64,000 bases of DNA, taken from the NCBI RefSeq assembly GCF_002727125.1, contig NZ_NHOA01000084.1:62001-126000 (forward strand). Direction: 5' to 3'. Positions 1-8,343 of the stretch are shown one piece after another. The notes below the pieces were generated by a model that saw only the letters and a program-made list of their open reading frames with translations, was not told the origin of the DNA and searched no databases. The number at the start of each line of letters is the position of its first letter. The first letter of the stretch is position 1. A program made the position numbers and the translations under genes. This DNA is from Halorubrum persicum (GTDB lineage Archaea > Halobacteriota > Halobacteria > Halobacteriales > Haloferacaceae).

Positions 1-1
1 C

Positions 2-55
2 GAGGAGATCGCGCCGAATCCGCACGGCGACGGAACGCTCTCGGTCGACTGGTAG
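2..55 (+). CDS. C-terminal end of an unidentified protein (5' truncated by window edge)
   Basis: Only the last 17 codons and a TAG stop are inside the window. The residues end in a Gly-Asp-Gly-rich stretch finishing Ser-Val-Asp-Trp. The codons have the G/C-rich third positions of the neighbouring genes, so this is probably a real gene tail, but nothing here identifies a family. Confidence 0.4.
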   Translation, partial: EEIAPNPHGDGTLSVDW

Positions 56-149
56 GGCACAAGCGGCGATGAGCCGGACCGCCGGTGCACCGGCGAGCCC
101 CCGGGACATCCGAAAGGGGTTTGACCCCGCCGCGGGAATCCGGATCCGC

Positions 150-234
150 GCGGGGGTGGCTGAGCCTGGCCAAAAGCGGCGGACTTAAGATCCGCTCCTG
201 TAGAGGTTCGAGGGTTCGAATCCCTTCCCCCGCA
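150..234 (+). tRNA. tRNA-Leu (UAA anticodon)
   Basis: The acceptor stem GCGGGGG (150-156) pairs with CCCCCGC (227-233), followed by discriminator A at 234. The anticodon stem 179-183/191-195 encloses the loop CTTAAGA with TAA at 186-188. The long variable arm expected of a leucine tRNA lies between the anticodon and T arms, and the T loop is TTCGAAT. CCA is not encoded and no intron is seen. The 3' end is followed two bases later by a strong hairpin, and the last 23 nt are repeated 115 bp downstream. Confidence 0.96.
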
Positions 235-237
235 TAT

Positions 238-266
238 CGCGGCGCTCACAGGTCGTGAGCACCGCG
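238..266 (+). other. Hairpin directly after the tRNA-Leu 3' end
   Basis: CGCGG (238-242) pairs with CCGCG (262-266) and GCTCAC (244-249) with GTGAGC (255-260), separated by one C-A mismatch, around the loop AGGTC. It begins three bases after the repeat ends. It could help 3' processing or termination, or be part of the duplicated unit. There is no U-tract immediately after it. Confidence 0.6.
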
Positions 267-327
267 TCTCGGATTAGAAGGGATTCGAAGCAGGGAACGA
301 AGCGAGCGCAGCGAGCGGAGTGACCGA

Positions 328-350
328 GGTTCGAATCCCTTCCCCCGCAT
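328..350 (+). repeat. Detached copy of the tRNA-Leu 3' tail (direct repeat of 213-235)
   Basis: These 23 bp are identical to positions 213-235, covering the T arm, the 3' acceptor strand and one following base. No 5' half of a tRNA precedes them, so this is not a second tRNA gene. A 13-nt inverted copy of the T-arm segment (GAAGGGATTCGAA) also lies at 277-289. Tail copies like this are typical scars of integrases that target tRNA 3' ends, but no integrase gene is in the window, so that origin is inference. Confidence 0.85.
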
Positions 351-352
351 TC

Positions 353-376
353 CTGCTGCGAGCGACTCGCGAGCAG
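353..376 (+). other. Hairpin directly after the duplicated tRNA tail
   Basis: CTGCT-GCGAG (353-362) pairs with CTCGC (366-370) and AGCAG (372-376), with a single bulged G at 371 and loop CGA. Like the hairpin at 238 it begins three bases after the repeat, yet the stem sequences differ. An 11-nt word, TTCGAAGCAGG, then follows in both units (284-294 and 398-408), so the two tails look like diverged copies of one unit of about 115 bp. Confidence 0.55.
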
Positions 377-464
377 CGGAAATCGGACACGCAGGAGTTC
401 GAAGCAGGTCGAACGCTCCCCTCCCCGTCGACTTCCGCCCGTTCCGACAGCGACGAGATCGCCC

Positions 465-1802
465 TCAGCAGGCGCAGTAGTAGTCGCGGTCGACGAACTC
501 CGTCTCGAACAGCTTCGCGGCCGGGGCGGGGTCGGAGGGGCGGTAGACGCCGGTCGTCAGGTCTCCCTCGCGCTCGAACTCGCCGGCGACGAGCCGCCGC
601 CAGTCGGCGCGCGACAGCTGGTCCCAGAACGCGTCGTCGCCGGCGAGCAGCGCGAGGTAGTCGCGGAGGTACACCCACCGCGTCGGTTCGATCCCCGGCG
701 ACTCGTACTCGGCGTCGGTGACGCCGGCGTACGCCGCCATCGGCAGGTTCGCCCCCGCGGCGACGGGCATCCCGATCCACTTCCACGGGCGGGTGTTGAC
801 GTCGAGGAGGAGGAACTCACCGCGATCGTCGTCGTACACGAACTCCGCCTCGCTGATCCCGTGGTAGCCGGCGTCGTCGAGCACCGCCAGCGCGCGGGCT
901 TCGATCTCCGGCTCGTCGGCGGTCTCGACCAGACAGGAAGTGCCGAACTGCTGCGGGAACCGCACCGCGGCGTTGCCGACGACCCCGAGCGCGTCCTCGA
1001 TGCCGGAGGGCGGGACGTACGACGCGAGCGAGTGGTCCCTCCCGGTCGCGATGTCGACGCGCTTCTGCGCCATCACGGCGACCCCCGCCTCGCGGGCGGC
1101 CGCGACCGCGTCCGCGAACTCCTCGCGGTCGGCGACCTCCAGCACGTTGGTGCCGAACGCCTCCTCGAAGTCGCGCTTGAGTTCGGGTTTCACGACGAGC
1201 GGGAACCCGAGCGCCGCGGCCGCCTCGTCGAGTGTGGCGTCGGGGTCCGGGTCGCCAGTCGCCGCGTCCGCGGTCTCCGCGAGCCGGTACGTCTCGGGGT
1301 ACGGGACGCCGAGCGCCTCGCAGGTCGCGTACAGCTCCGACTTGTTCAACACGTCGTCGAGCGTGTCGATCCCCGCGAAGGGGAGGCGGACGCCCTCGGG
1401 GTCGGCCCGCGCGTACGCCAGCGCCCACTCGTCCATGCAGCCGAACGCGACCGCCTCGCGGCCGATCGCGTCGACGATCGCCTCCACGTCCTCGCGGAAC
1501 CCGTCGAGGTCGTCGAGGGGGTACGTCACCGCGCCCGCGAAGTCGACCGCGTCGGACGGGGGTGCGAGCCCGTCGTGGCGGCGGGCGCCGTCGTCGCTCG
1601 CCGCGCCGCCGCCGCTCCCGCCGTCGGTCGCATCGCCGCTCGGCCGGTCGAGCGCGATCACGGGCACGTCGTGCGCGTCGAGCGCGCGAGCGACCCCGAG
1701 TCCGGTCACGTGTGCGTTGCTGACGAGGGCCGGCGGCCGGTCGAACGAGGCGTCCGCGAGCGCGTCGATCAGCGCCTCAGTCGAGCGAAACTGCGCTGCC
1801 AT
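465..1802 (-). CDS. ATP-grasp carboxylate-amine ligase-like protein
   Basis: A 445-residue protein of the ATP-grasp superfamily, whose members join a carboxylate to an amine or thiol through an acyl-phosphate. The ATP-binding lysine region is near residue 205 (LVVKPELKR). The metal-binding C-terminal lobe has the pattern LLLDVNTRPWKW. A Gly/Asp-rich low-complexity insert lies at about residues 56-80, and the chain ends Tyr-Tyr-Cys-Ala-Cys. The start at 1802 was chosen because a TATA-like stretch (CTTTGTAT) sits about 27 nt upstream and the next in-frame ATG upstream is 117 nt away in non-coding-like sequence. The substrate cannot be told from sequence and no operon partner lies alongside. Confidence 0.82.
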   Translation of the reverse strand: MAAQFRSTEALIDALADASFDRPPALVSNAHVTGLGVARALDAHDVPVIALDRPSGDATDGGSGGGAASDDGARRHDGLAPPSDAVDFAGAVTYPLDDLDGFREDVEAIVDAIGREAVAFGCMDEWALAYARADPEGVRLPFAGIDTLDDVLNKSELYATCEALGVPYPETYRLAETADAATGDPDPDATLDEAAAALGFPLVVKPELKRDFEEAFGTNVLEVADREEFADAVAAAREAGVAVMAQKRVDIATGRDHSLASYVPPSGIEDALGVVGNAAVRFPQQFGTSCLVETADEPEIEARALAVLDDAGYHGISEAEFVYDDDRGEFLLLDVNTRPWKWIGMPVAAGANLPMAAYAGVTDAEYESPGIEPTRWVYLRDYLALLAGDDAFWDQLSRADWRRLVAGEFEREGDLTTGVYRPSDPAPAAKLFETEFVDRDYYCAC

Positions 1803-1953
1803 ACCGCTCCTCGTCGGTCCGGATACAAAGGCGCACCAGTATCGGCTCGGCGTGCCACCACCGGTGACGGCGGCGAGGCGGACGGGCGGGGGACCGCGCC
1901 ACCGCCACCCCCGACACAACGCGCTTTTACTCGCGTGTCGCCTCCGATCGGGT

Positions 1954-2517
1954 ATGAGCGAGCGCGAGAGCGAAGCCGAGACCGAGACCGACCCCGCGGG
2001 GGAGAGTGCGGCCGACGGCGACGGGGGGCTCCCGGACCGCGTCCGCCGCGCGTTCGGGGACCACGGCTCCTTCGAGCCCGCGGGCGACGACGTCTGGACC
2101 GCGGAGACGACGCCCTTCGACGCCGAGGTGCGCGCCGAGCCGGCCGGGGACGGCCGGGTCCGGTTCGCGGTGACCGTCCGGGTGCCGACGCTCTCGGCGA
2201 CCGCGGCCGACGAGGTCGCCGACGTGGTCGAGGAGGGGTGGATCGAGACGTTCGAGCTCCGCGTCGTCGACGTGGGCGGGGTCGTCCGCGGGGACCACGA
2301 GTTCGACCCGACCGTGGCCGTCGGCGACGACGAGATCGCGGTCGACTTCGAGCTGACGGAGATTAACGAGCGGCGCGGCGTCGACGACGCCGGGGCGCTG
2401 ATCGACTTCGTCGAGGGGACCTACGTGCAGGGCGTCATCCCCGGCTACGAGTACACGGGGCCGCTCGACGGGCTTCTCTCCGCGGCGCGCCAGCAGGGGA
2501 ACAGCGGCGGGTTCTAG
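1954..2517 (+). CDS. Conserved haloarchaeal protein, probable DUF5813 family
   Basis: This 187-residue acidic soluble protein starts with a Glu/Asp/Thr-rich tail of about 25 residues. An alpha/beta region follows and the chain ends in a Gln/Gly/Ser-rich tail. I recognise the pattern of a haloarchaeal family I believe is DUF5813, of unknown function. A GCTTTTAC box about 27 nt upstream supports a leaderless start at 1954. It is divergent from the ATP-grasp gene and followed by a small membrane protein on the same strand. No signal peptide, membrane helix or catalytic motif is visible. Confidence 0.75.
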   Translation: MSERESEAETETDPAGESAADGDGGLPDRVRRAFGDHGSFEPAGDDVWTAETTPFDAEVRAEPAGDGRVRFAVTVRVPTLSATAADEVADVVEEGWIETFELRVVDVGGVVRGDHEFDPTVAVGDDEIAVDFELTEINERRGVDDAGALIDFVEGTYVQGVIPGYEYTGPLDGLLSAARQQGNSGGF

Positions 2518-2588
2518 CCCGGCGGGGGGACAGGTCTCGGGCCAGCCCCGGTCGATAGGGGCAAATGCCGGGAGCCCGTACGGCAGGT

Positions 2589-2912
2589 ATGCTCGCGCTG
2601 TTCGGGTTCGTCAGCCTCCTCGCCCTCGTGGTCTTCCACACGCTGATCGCCGGGGTGGCGACCCGCTTCTTCCGGCTCCGGCTGAACACCTCGTGGGGGT
2701 CGGTCGTGTACACCCTCGTGTTGACCCCGATGCTGCTTCTGATCTCGATGCTGGTGTTCACCGGCGTCCTCAACGTCGGCATCGGGATCAACCTCGGCAG
2801 TCCAACCCTGGTCATCGCGCTGCTCGTCGGGCTCCCCCTCGTGCTCGGAGCGGCGATCGACTACCTCTACGTCCCGTCACCGGACGAGGTCGAACTGCCG
2901 GACACGAACTGA
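2589..2912 (+). CDS. Small integral membrane protein, three predicted helices
   Basis: A 107-residue protein with hydrophobic segments at about residues 1-20, 38-60 and 72-92, and an acidic C-terminal tail (SPDEVELPDTN). Starting at 2589 puts the first helix at the N-terminus. The in-frame ATG at 2565 would add eight residues, and the choice is not certain. It lies about 70 bp after the preceding gene on the same strand. Function unknown; similar small membrane proteins are common in haloarchaea. Confidence 0.7.
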   Translation: MLALFGFVSLLALVVFHTLIAGVATRFFRLRLNTSWGSVVYTLVLTPMLLLISMLVFTGVLNVGIGINLGSPTLVIALLVGLPLVLGAAIDYLYVPSPDEVELPDTN

Positions 2913-2957
2913 GGGGGACCGCCGTCTCAGCCGCGTCACAGACGGTGGCGGCGCCAC

Positions 2958-3551
2958 CTACGCCCGCACCAGCTCCGCGACCAGCTCCTCGATCCGCTCG
3001 ATGACCACCTCGGGGGACTGCGAGGCGTCGACGCGGACGAATCGCTGCGGCTCGGCGTCGATCAGCCGCTCGTAGTTCTCCCGGACCGAAGCGAGGTAGC
3101 CGTCCTGCTCGAACTTGTTGGTCCGGCCGGCGCGCTCGGCGGCTTCGCGGGCGTCGAGATCGAGGTAGATCGTCGCGTCCGGCGGCCTCGAGAAGGCGGT
3201 GTGGATACCCTTTATATACTCCAGCGGACGGTCGATGTCGACGCCGCTGGCTTCGAGCGTCGCCGCCTGATAGGCGAACCGAGAGTCCGAGTACCGGTCG
3301 GAGATCACGAGGTCGCCGTCGGCGAGGGCGGGCTTGATCGTGCGGGAGAGGTGGTCAGCGTGGTCGGCCGTCAACAGGAACAGCTCCGCGAGCGGGTCGG
3401 CGTCGTCGGCCGCGATCGACCGATCGACCGCCTCGCCGTACCAGCTGTCGGTGGGCTCGCGGGTGAACGTCGCGCCGGGATAAACGTCGTGGAGCGCCTC
3501 CCAGGCGGTGGTTTTCCCGCTTCCGTCGAGTCCCTCCAGCGTGATCAGCAT
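2958..3551 (-). CDS. tmk: Thymidylate kinase
   Basis: A 197-residue dTMP kinase, phosphorylating dTMP to dTDP in dTTP synthesis. The P-loop GLDGSGKTT is at residues 7-15, the TREP phosphate/nucleoside segment is near residue 34, and the [12 protein letters not shown] segment corresponds to the conserved dTMP-binding and LID-proximal region. Length fits the family. A GTTTATTC box lies about 27 nt upstream of the ATG at 3551. It is divergent from the CNNM gene and convergent with the small membrane gene. Confidence 0.95.
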   Translation of the reverse strand: MLITLEGLDGSGKTTAWEALHDVYPGATFTREPTDSWYGEAVDRSIAADDADPLAELFLLTADHADHLSRTIKPALADGDLVISDRYSDSRFAYQAATLEASGVDIDRPLEYIKGIHTAFSRPPDATIYLDLDAREAAERAGRTNKFEQDGYLASVRENYERLIDAEPQRFVRVDASQSPEVVIERIEELVAELVRA

Positions 3552-3635
3552 AGTCGCGCTCCGACGCGGCGAGGAATAAACGACGCGGGTTCCGACGGAC
3601 CCCCTTTTTAGTTGCTCCGGGTGGAACCGCTGGTC

Positions 3636-3701
3636 ATGACCGCCGCCCGTCACGTACGCCACGCACGTCACGCTCCCGCACCGCGGAGGCACGGATGGTA
3701 G
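3636..3701 (+). CDS. Short leader ORF (21 aa) overlapping the start of the CNNM gene
   Basis: ATG at 3636 lies about 28 nt after the centre of a TTTTTAG box (3605-3611), which is where a leaderless transcript would begin. The 21 codons, rich in His and Arg, end with TAG at 3699-3701, four bases beyond the first base of the downstream ATG (3695). Translation of the main gene could therefore depend on termination and re-initiation. The peptide is basic, unlike most haloarchaeal proteins, so its sequence may not matter. It could equally be chance. Confidence 0.35.
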   Translation: MTAARHVRHARHAPAPRRHGW

Positions 3702-5047
3702 CTGTCGCGATCTCCGTCACGCGGGTGGTCGCGGCGCTGGTGTTGGTCGTCCTGAACGGCTTCTTCGTCGCCTCCGAGTTCGCGTTCGTCCGGGTCCGCT
3801 CGACGTCGGTCGAACAGTTGGTCGAGGAGGGGCGTCCCGGGTCCGGGGCGCTGCAGGACGTGATGGGGAGCCTCGACGACTACCTCGCCGCGACCCAGCT
3901 CGGGATCACGATCGCCTCGCTCGGGCTCGGGTGGATCGGCGAGCCCGCGGTCGCCGCGCTGATCGAGCCGGTGCTCGGGCCGCTGCTGCCCGCGAACCTC
4001 GTCCATCTCGTCGCGTTCGCGATCGGGTTCAGCGTCATCACGTTCCTCCACGTCGTCTTCGGCGAGCTGGCGCCGAAGACGATCGCGATCGCGCAGGCGG
4101 AGCGCGTCGCGATGCTGCTGGCCCCCCCGATGAAGGTCTCCTACTACCTGTTCTCGCCCGGCATCGTCGTGTTCAACGGGGCGGCGAACGCCTTCACGCG
4201 CATGCTGGGCGTCCCGCCGGCCTCGGAGACGGACGAGACGATGGAGGAACGCGAGATACGCCGCGTGCTCGCGCGCTCCGGCGAGGCGGGGCACGTCGCC
4301 GACGCCGAGGTGGAGATGGTGAACGCCGTCTTCGAGCTCGACGACACCGTCGTCCGGGAGGCGATGGTGCCCCGCCCCGACGTGACGAGCATCTCGGCGG
4401 ACGCCGACCTCCCCGCGATCCGCGCGACCGTGCTTGACGCGGGCCACACGCGCTACCCGGTCGTGGCGGCCGACGACGCGGACCGTGTGGTCGGCTTCGT
4501 CGATGTGAAAGACGTTCTCCGTGCCGGCGAGGCGGGCGACGAGTCGGTGACGGCCGCCGACCTCGCGCGCGACCTCGTGATCGTCCCCGAGACCACGTCG
4601 CTGAGCGATCTCCTCGTGCAGTTCCGCGACGAACACCGACAGATGGCCGCGGTCGTCGACGAGTGGGGCGCCTTCGAGGGGCTCGCCACCGTGGAGGACG
4701 CGGTCGAGACGCTCGTCGGCGAGCTCCGCGACGGCTTCGACGCGGCGGGCACCGAGCACGCGATCCGGAAGACCGGGGCTGGCTCCCACGAGGCCGACGG
4801 CTCGGTGTCGCTGTCCGTCGTGAACGACGCGCTCGGCACCGACTTCGACGGCGACGGGTTCGAGACGCTCGGCGGGCTCGTGCTCGACCGGCTCGGCCGC
4901 ACGCCGGAGACCGGCGACACCGTCACCGCCGGCGACTACGCCTTCGAGGTCACGGCCGTCGACGGCGCCCGCATCTCGACGGTCCGGATCGAGGAGCACG
5001 GCGGAGACGATGACGAGCGCGGCGCCGGCGAGTCGCTCGACGCCTGA
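3695..5047 (+). CDS. CNNM/CorC (HlyC) family membrane protein with CBS pair
   Basis: The 450-residue protein has a DUF21/CNNM membrane domain (about residues 1-190, four helices, including the [10 protein letters not shown] segment). A paired CBS module follows (about 215-330, with the TRYPVV and VDEWG signatures), then a C-terminal CorC/HlyC transporter-associated domain (about 350-435). Family members export or regulate Mg2+/Co2+, with the CBS pair sensing adenine nucleotides. The old name hemolysin does not imply cytolysis. A 60-nt leader with a short ORF precedes it. It ends 78 bp before a UspA gene. Confidence 0.9.
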   Translation: MVAVAISVTRVVAALVLVVLNGFFVASEFAFVRVRSTSVEQLVEEGRPGSGALQDVMGSLDDYLAATQLGITIASLGLGWIGEPAVAALIEPVLGPLLPANLVHLVAFAIGFSVITFLHVVFGELAPKTIAIAQAERVAMLLAPPMKVSYYLFSPGIVVFNGAANAFTRMLGVPPASETDETMEEREIRRVLARSGEAGHVADAEVEMVNAVFELDDTVVREAMVPRPDVTSISADADLPAIRATVLDAGHTRYPVVAADDADRVVGFVDVKDVLRAGEAGDESVTAADLARDLVIVPETTSLSDLLVQFRDEHRQMAAVVDEWGAFEGLATVEDAVETLVGELRDGFDAAGTEHAIRKTGAGSHEADGSVSLSVVNDALGTDFDGDGFETLGGLVLDRLGRTPETGDTVTAGDYAFEVTAVDGARISTVRIEEHGGDDDERGAGESLDA

Positions 5048-5125
5048 TCGTCGCCCTCGCTATCCGTTACTCCCGCGCGCGAACCGCCGCGGCCCTTTTT
5101 ACCCGCAGGCCGCGACCGTGGGCAT

Positions 5126-5995
5126 ATGTTCGACCGCATCCTGTTCCCGACCGACGGCAGCGACGGGGCGACCGCCGCGTTCGACCACGTCCTCGATCTC
5201 GCGGCCGACCACGACGCGACGGTCCACGTCCTCAACGTCGCCGACACGACCCACGACAGCGTCACGCAGATCGGCGGCGATGTGGTTGACGTGCTCGAAC
5301 GCGAGGGCGAGGAGATCGTCGAGGCGGCCGCGGACCGCGCCGCCGACAGGGGCGTCGAGGCGGTGACCGAGGTGCTGCAGGGCGGCGTCGCCGAGACGAT
5401 CGCCGCGTACGCCGGGGAGTACGGAGTGGATCTCGTCGTGATGCCGACCCGGGGGAGGACGGGGTTCGACCGCCTGCTCCTCGGGAGCACCACCGAGCGC
5501 GTCGTCCGGGAGTCGACCGTCCCGGTGCTCAGCATCCGCCCCGACGGAGAGCCGGCGCAATACCCCTACCAGAACGTCCTCGTCCCGACCGACGGGAGCG
5601 ATCCCGCCGGCGACGCCCTCGATCGGGCGCTGACCCTCGCCGACCACATGGGGGCGACGGTCCACATCCTCAACGTCGTCGGCGTCGGAGCCGTCGGCCA
5701 GGAGGGGTATTCGGGCGTGGAGGGGTTGGTCGAGGGGGCCGAGGAGACGGTCTCGGCGGCGGCGGCGACCGCCGAGGAGGCGGGCGTCGAAGCCGTGGAA
5801 GCGGTCGAGGTCGGCTCCTCCGCGGCGCGAGGCATCGAGGCGTACATCGAGGAGCACGACATCGATCTCGTGGCGATGGGGACGCAGGGGCGGACCGGCG
5901 TCAAGCGGTACCTGCTCGGGAGCGTCGCCGAGCGGACGGTCCGCACGTCCCGGGTGCCGGTGTTGACGGTGCCCGACTCGGACGACGAGGACTGA
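5126..5995 (+). CDS. Tandem universal stress protein (two UspA domains)
   Basis: A 289-residue cytosolic protein made of two UspA repeats (about 1-140 and 150-289). Each ends in an ATP-binding signature: PTRGRTG then GSTTERVV in the first, GTQGRTG then GSVAERTV in the second. Both keep the G-x2-G-x9-G-[ST] spacing of nucleotide-binding UspA proteins. A CTTTTTAC box about 27 nt upstream supports a leaderless start. It is one of five UspA genes in this window. The physiological signal is unknown. Confidence 0.92.
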   Translation: MFDRILFPTDGSDGATAAFDHVLDLAADHDATVHVLNVADTTHDSVTQIGGDVVDVLEREGEEIVEAAADRAADRGVEAVTEVLQGGVAETIAAYAGEYGVDLVVMPTRGRTGFDRLLLGSTTERVVRESTVPVLSIRPDGEPAQYPYQNVLVPTDGSDPAGDALDRALTLADHMGATVHILNVVGVGAVGQEGYSGVEGLVEGAEETVSAAAATAEEAGVEAVEAVEVGSSAARGIEAYIEEHDIDLVAMGTQGRTGVKRYLLGSVAERTVRTSRVPVLTVPDSDDED

Positions 5996-6085
5996 TCCGG
6001 GTCCCGCTTCCGTCCCGAGGACCCCCGCCCTCACCGCGTCTGTCATCGCGGTAGGTTTACGGGCGTTCCGTCCGATGGAGTGTGC

Positions 6086-6982
6086 ATGAAAGTGTTGGTA
6101 GCCGGCGGAACCGGATTTATCGGGTCGTACCTCTGCCGCGCGCTCGCAGACGGGGGCCACGAGGTGACGGCCCTCTCGCGATCGTCGAGCGACACCCCCG
6201 AAGGGGTCGCGTCCGCGACGGGCGACGTCACCGATTACGACTCGATCGCCGGGGCGGTCGACGGACAGGACGCCGTGGTGAACCTCGTCGCGCTCTCGCC
6301 GCTGTTCGAGCCGAAGGGCGGGAACGTCATGCACGACCGGATCCACCGCGGCGGCACCGAGAACCTCGTGCGCGCGGCCGAGGAGGGGGGCGCCGATCGA
6401 TTCCTCCAGCTGAGCGCGCTCGGAGCCGACCCCACCGGCGACACCGCGTACATCCGCGCGAAGGGCGAAGCGGAAGCGATCGTCCGCGAGAGCGGCCTCG
6501 ACTGGACGATCTTCCGGCCCTCGGTCGTCTTCGGCGAGGGCGGCGAGTTCGTCTCGTTCACCAAACGGCTGAAGGGGATGTTCGCGCCGGGCGTTCCGCT
6601 CTACCCGCTTCCCGGCGGTGGGAAGACCCGCTTCCAGCCGATTCACGTCGAGGACCTCGTCCCGATGTTGGTGGCGGCGCTGGAGGAGGACGAGCACGTC
6701 GGCGAGACGTACGAGGTGGGCGGCCCGGAGGTCCTCACCCTGCGCGAGGTGACCGACCTCGTATACGAGGCCGAGCGGAAGGGAGTCACGATCGTTCCCC
6801 TGCCGATGCCGCTCGCCCGGATCGGGCTCAGCGTCCTCGGCGCTGTCCCCGGATTCCCGATGGGCGCCGACCAGTATCGATCGCTGAAGTTCGATAACAC
6901 GACCGCCAACAACGACGCGGCGGCGTTCGGCGTCGACTCAGAGGACCTGACCACGCTCGGAACCCACCTCGGGGTGGAGTAG
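6086..6982 (+). CDS. NAD(P)-binding NDUFA9-like / atypical SDR protein
   Basis: A 298-residue Rossmann protein with the dinucleotide-binding GGTGFIG at residues 7-13 and a later LQLSALGAD segment. The active-site Tyr-x3-Lys appears only as Tyr-Ile-Arg-Ala-Lys. Atypical SDRs of the complex I NDUFA9 subfamily look like this; haloarchaeal members are soluble and of unsettled function, possibly quinone or carotenoid related. The GTTTACGG box about 27 nt upstream supports the ATG at 6086 over the GTG at 6080. A four-codon ATG-TGA mini-ORF (6075-6089) also overlaps this start, as can occur by chance. Confidence 0.85.
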   Translation: MKVLVAGGTGFIGSYLCRALADGGHEVTALSRSSSDTPEGVASATGDVTDYDSIAGAVDGQDAVVNLVALSPLFEPKGGNVMHDRIHRGGTENLVRAAEEGGADRFLQLSALGADPTGDTAYIRAKGEAEAIVRESGLDWTIFRPSVVFGEGGEFVSFTKRLKGMFAPGVPLYPLPGGGKTRFQPIHVEDLVPMLVAALEEDEHVGETYEVGGPEVLTLREVTDLVYEAERKGVTIVPLPMPLARIGLSVLGAVPGFPMGADQYRSLKFDNTTANNDAAAFGVDSEDLTTLGTHLGVE

Positions 6983-7100
6983 TGGCGACAGATCGGCGGA
7001 GATCCGGAGGACTGCGCCGCCGCGCTGGCGCGACGCCGGGCGCCGGCGACCAGCTCGTGTCAACGAGTCGAATATCACGGGTAATAACGGCAACCGAAGG

Positions 7101-7145
7101 CTTAAATACGCGATCGCGTTCTGTTCATTCCAAACGCGGAGGGAG
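7101..7145 (+). promoter_or_regulatory. cetZ1 promoter (TATA box) and Shine-Dalgarno-like sequence
   Basis: CTTAAATAC at 7101-7109 is a good haloarchaeal TATA box and predicts transcription from about 7130. The resulting short leader contains GGAGGGAG at 7138-7145, placed 6-13 nt before the ATG. This is one of the few genes in the window that appears to have a leader with an SD-type site. Confidence 0.6.
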
Positions 7146-7151
7146 CACACG

Positions 7152-8330
7152 ATGAAACTTGCAATGATCGGATTCGGACAGGCGGGGGGGAAAGTTGTCG
7201 ACAAATTCCTGGAGTACGACAAGCGGACGGGCTCGGAGATCGTCCGGGCGGCCGCGGCCGTCAACACGGCCAAAGCCGACCTCATGGGCCTCGAGCACAT
7301 CGCCGAGGACCAGCGCGTACTCATCGGCCAGTCGCGGGTGAAGGGCCACGGCGTCGGCGCCGACAACGAGCTCGGCGCTGAGATCGCCGAGGAGGACATC
7401 GACGAGGTGCAGGGGGCCATCGACTCGATCCCGGTCCACGAGGTCGACGCGTTCCTCGTCGTCGCCGGGCTCGGCGGCGGGACCGGCTCCGGCGGCGCGC
7501 CGGTGCTCGCGAAACACCTCAAACGGATCTACACCGAACCCGTCTACGGGCTCGGCATCCTGCCGGGCAGCGACGAGGGCGGTATCTACACCCTGAACGC
7601 GGCCCGCTCGTTCCAGACGTTCGTCCGCGAGGTGGACAACCTGATGGTGTTCGACAACGACGCCTGGCGGAAGACGGGCGAGTCCGTGCAGGGCGGCTAC
7701 GAGGAGATCAACGAGGAGATCGTCCGGCGGTTCGGCATCCTCTTCGGCGCCGGCGAGATCCAGCAGGGCCAAGAGGTCGCGGAGAGCGTCGTCGACTCCT
7801 CCGAGATCATCAACACGCTCTCGGGCGGCGGCGTCTCCACGGTCGGCTACGCCGAGGAGGAGGTCGAGGAGCGCTCCTCGGGCGGGCTGCTCTCGCGGCT
7901 CCGCGACGACAGCGGCGAGGACGAGCTCGACAGCGCACACACCACGAACCGGATCACCAGCCTCGTCCGGAAGGCCGCGCTGGGCCGGCTCACGCTCCCC
8001 TGTGAGATCGAGGGCGCGGAGCGCGCCCTCCTCGTGCTGGCGGGGCCGCCGGAGTACCTCAACCGGAAGGGTATCGAGCGCGGGCGGAAGTGGCTCGAAG
8101 AGCAGACCGGCTCGATGGAGGTCCGGGGCGGGGACTACCCGTACCGCGGCGCCGGCTTCGTCGCGACCGTCATCCTGCTCGCGGGCGTCACGAACGTCCC
8201 GCGGATCAAGGAGCTGCAGCAGGTCGCCATCGAGGCGCAGGACAACTTAGACGAGATCCGCGAGGAGAGCGACGAGAACCTCGACGACCTCGTCAGCGAC
8301 GACAGCGACGAGCTCGAATCGCTGTTCTGA
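7152..8330 (+). CDS. cetZ1: CetZ1, tubulin/FtsZ-family cell-shape GTPase
   Basis: The 392-residue protein begins MKLAMIGFGQAGGK and keeps the tubulin-superfamily GTP signature GGGTGSG at residues 108-114. The T7-loop acid falls at Glu218 (DSSEII), the position shown in Haloferax volcanii CetZ1 to be needed for GTPase function. The acidic tail ends DSDELESLF. CetZ1 polymerises under the membrane and controls rod development and motility in haloarchaea. cofC follows after only 13 bp, so the two are probably co-transcribed. The paralogue assignment (CetZ1 rather than another CetZ) rests on N-terminal and T7 similarity. Confidence 0.93.
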   Translation: MKLAMIGFGQAGGKVVDKFLEYDKRTGSEIVRAAAAVNTAKADLMGLEHIAEDQRVLIGQSRVKGHGVGADNELGAEIAEEDIDEVQGAIDSIPVHEVDAFLVVAGLGGGTGSGGAPVLAKHLKRIYTEPVYGLGILPGSDEGGIYTLNAARSFQTFVREVDNLMVFDNDAWRKTGESVQGGYEEINEEIVRRFGILFGAGEIQQGQEVAESVVDSSEIINTLSGGGVSTVGYAEEEVEERSSGGLLSRLRDDSGEDELDSAHTTNRITSLVRKAALGRLTLPCEIEGAERALLVLAGPPEYLNRKGIERGRKWLEEQTGSMEVRGGDYPYRGAGFVATVILLAGVTNVPRIKELQQVAIEAQDNLDEIREESDENLDDLVSDDSDELESLF

Positions 8331-8343
8331 GACGCCCCTCCCG

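Noticed and set aside
328-350. Second tRNA gene
   Set aside because: Only T arm and acceptor 3' strand are present; there is no D arm or anticodon arm upstream.
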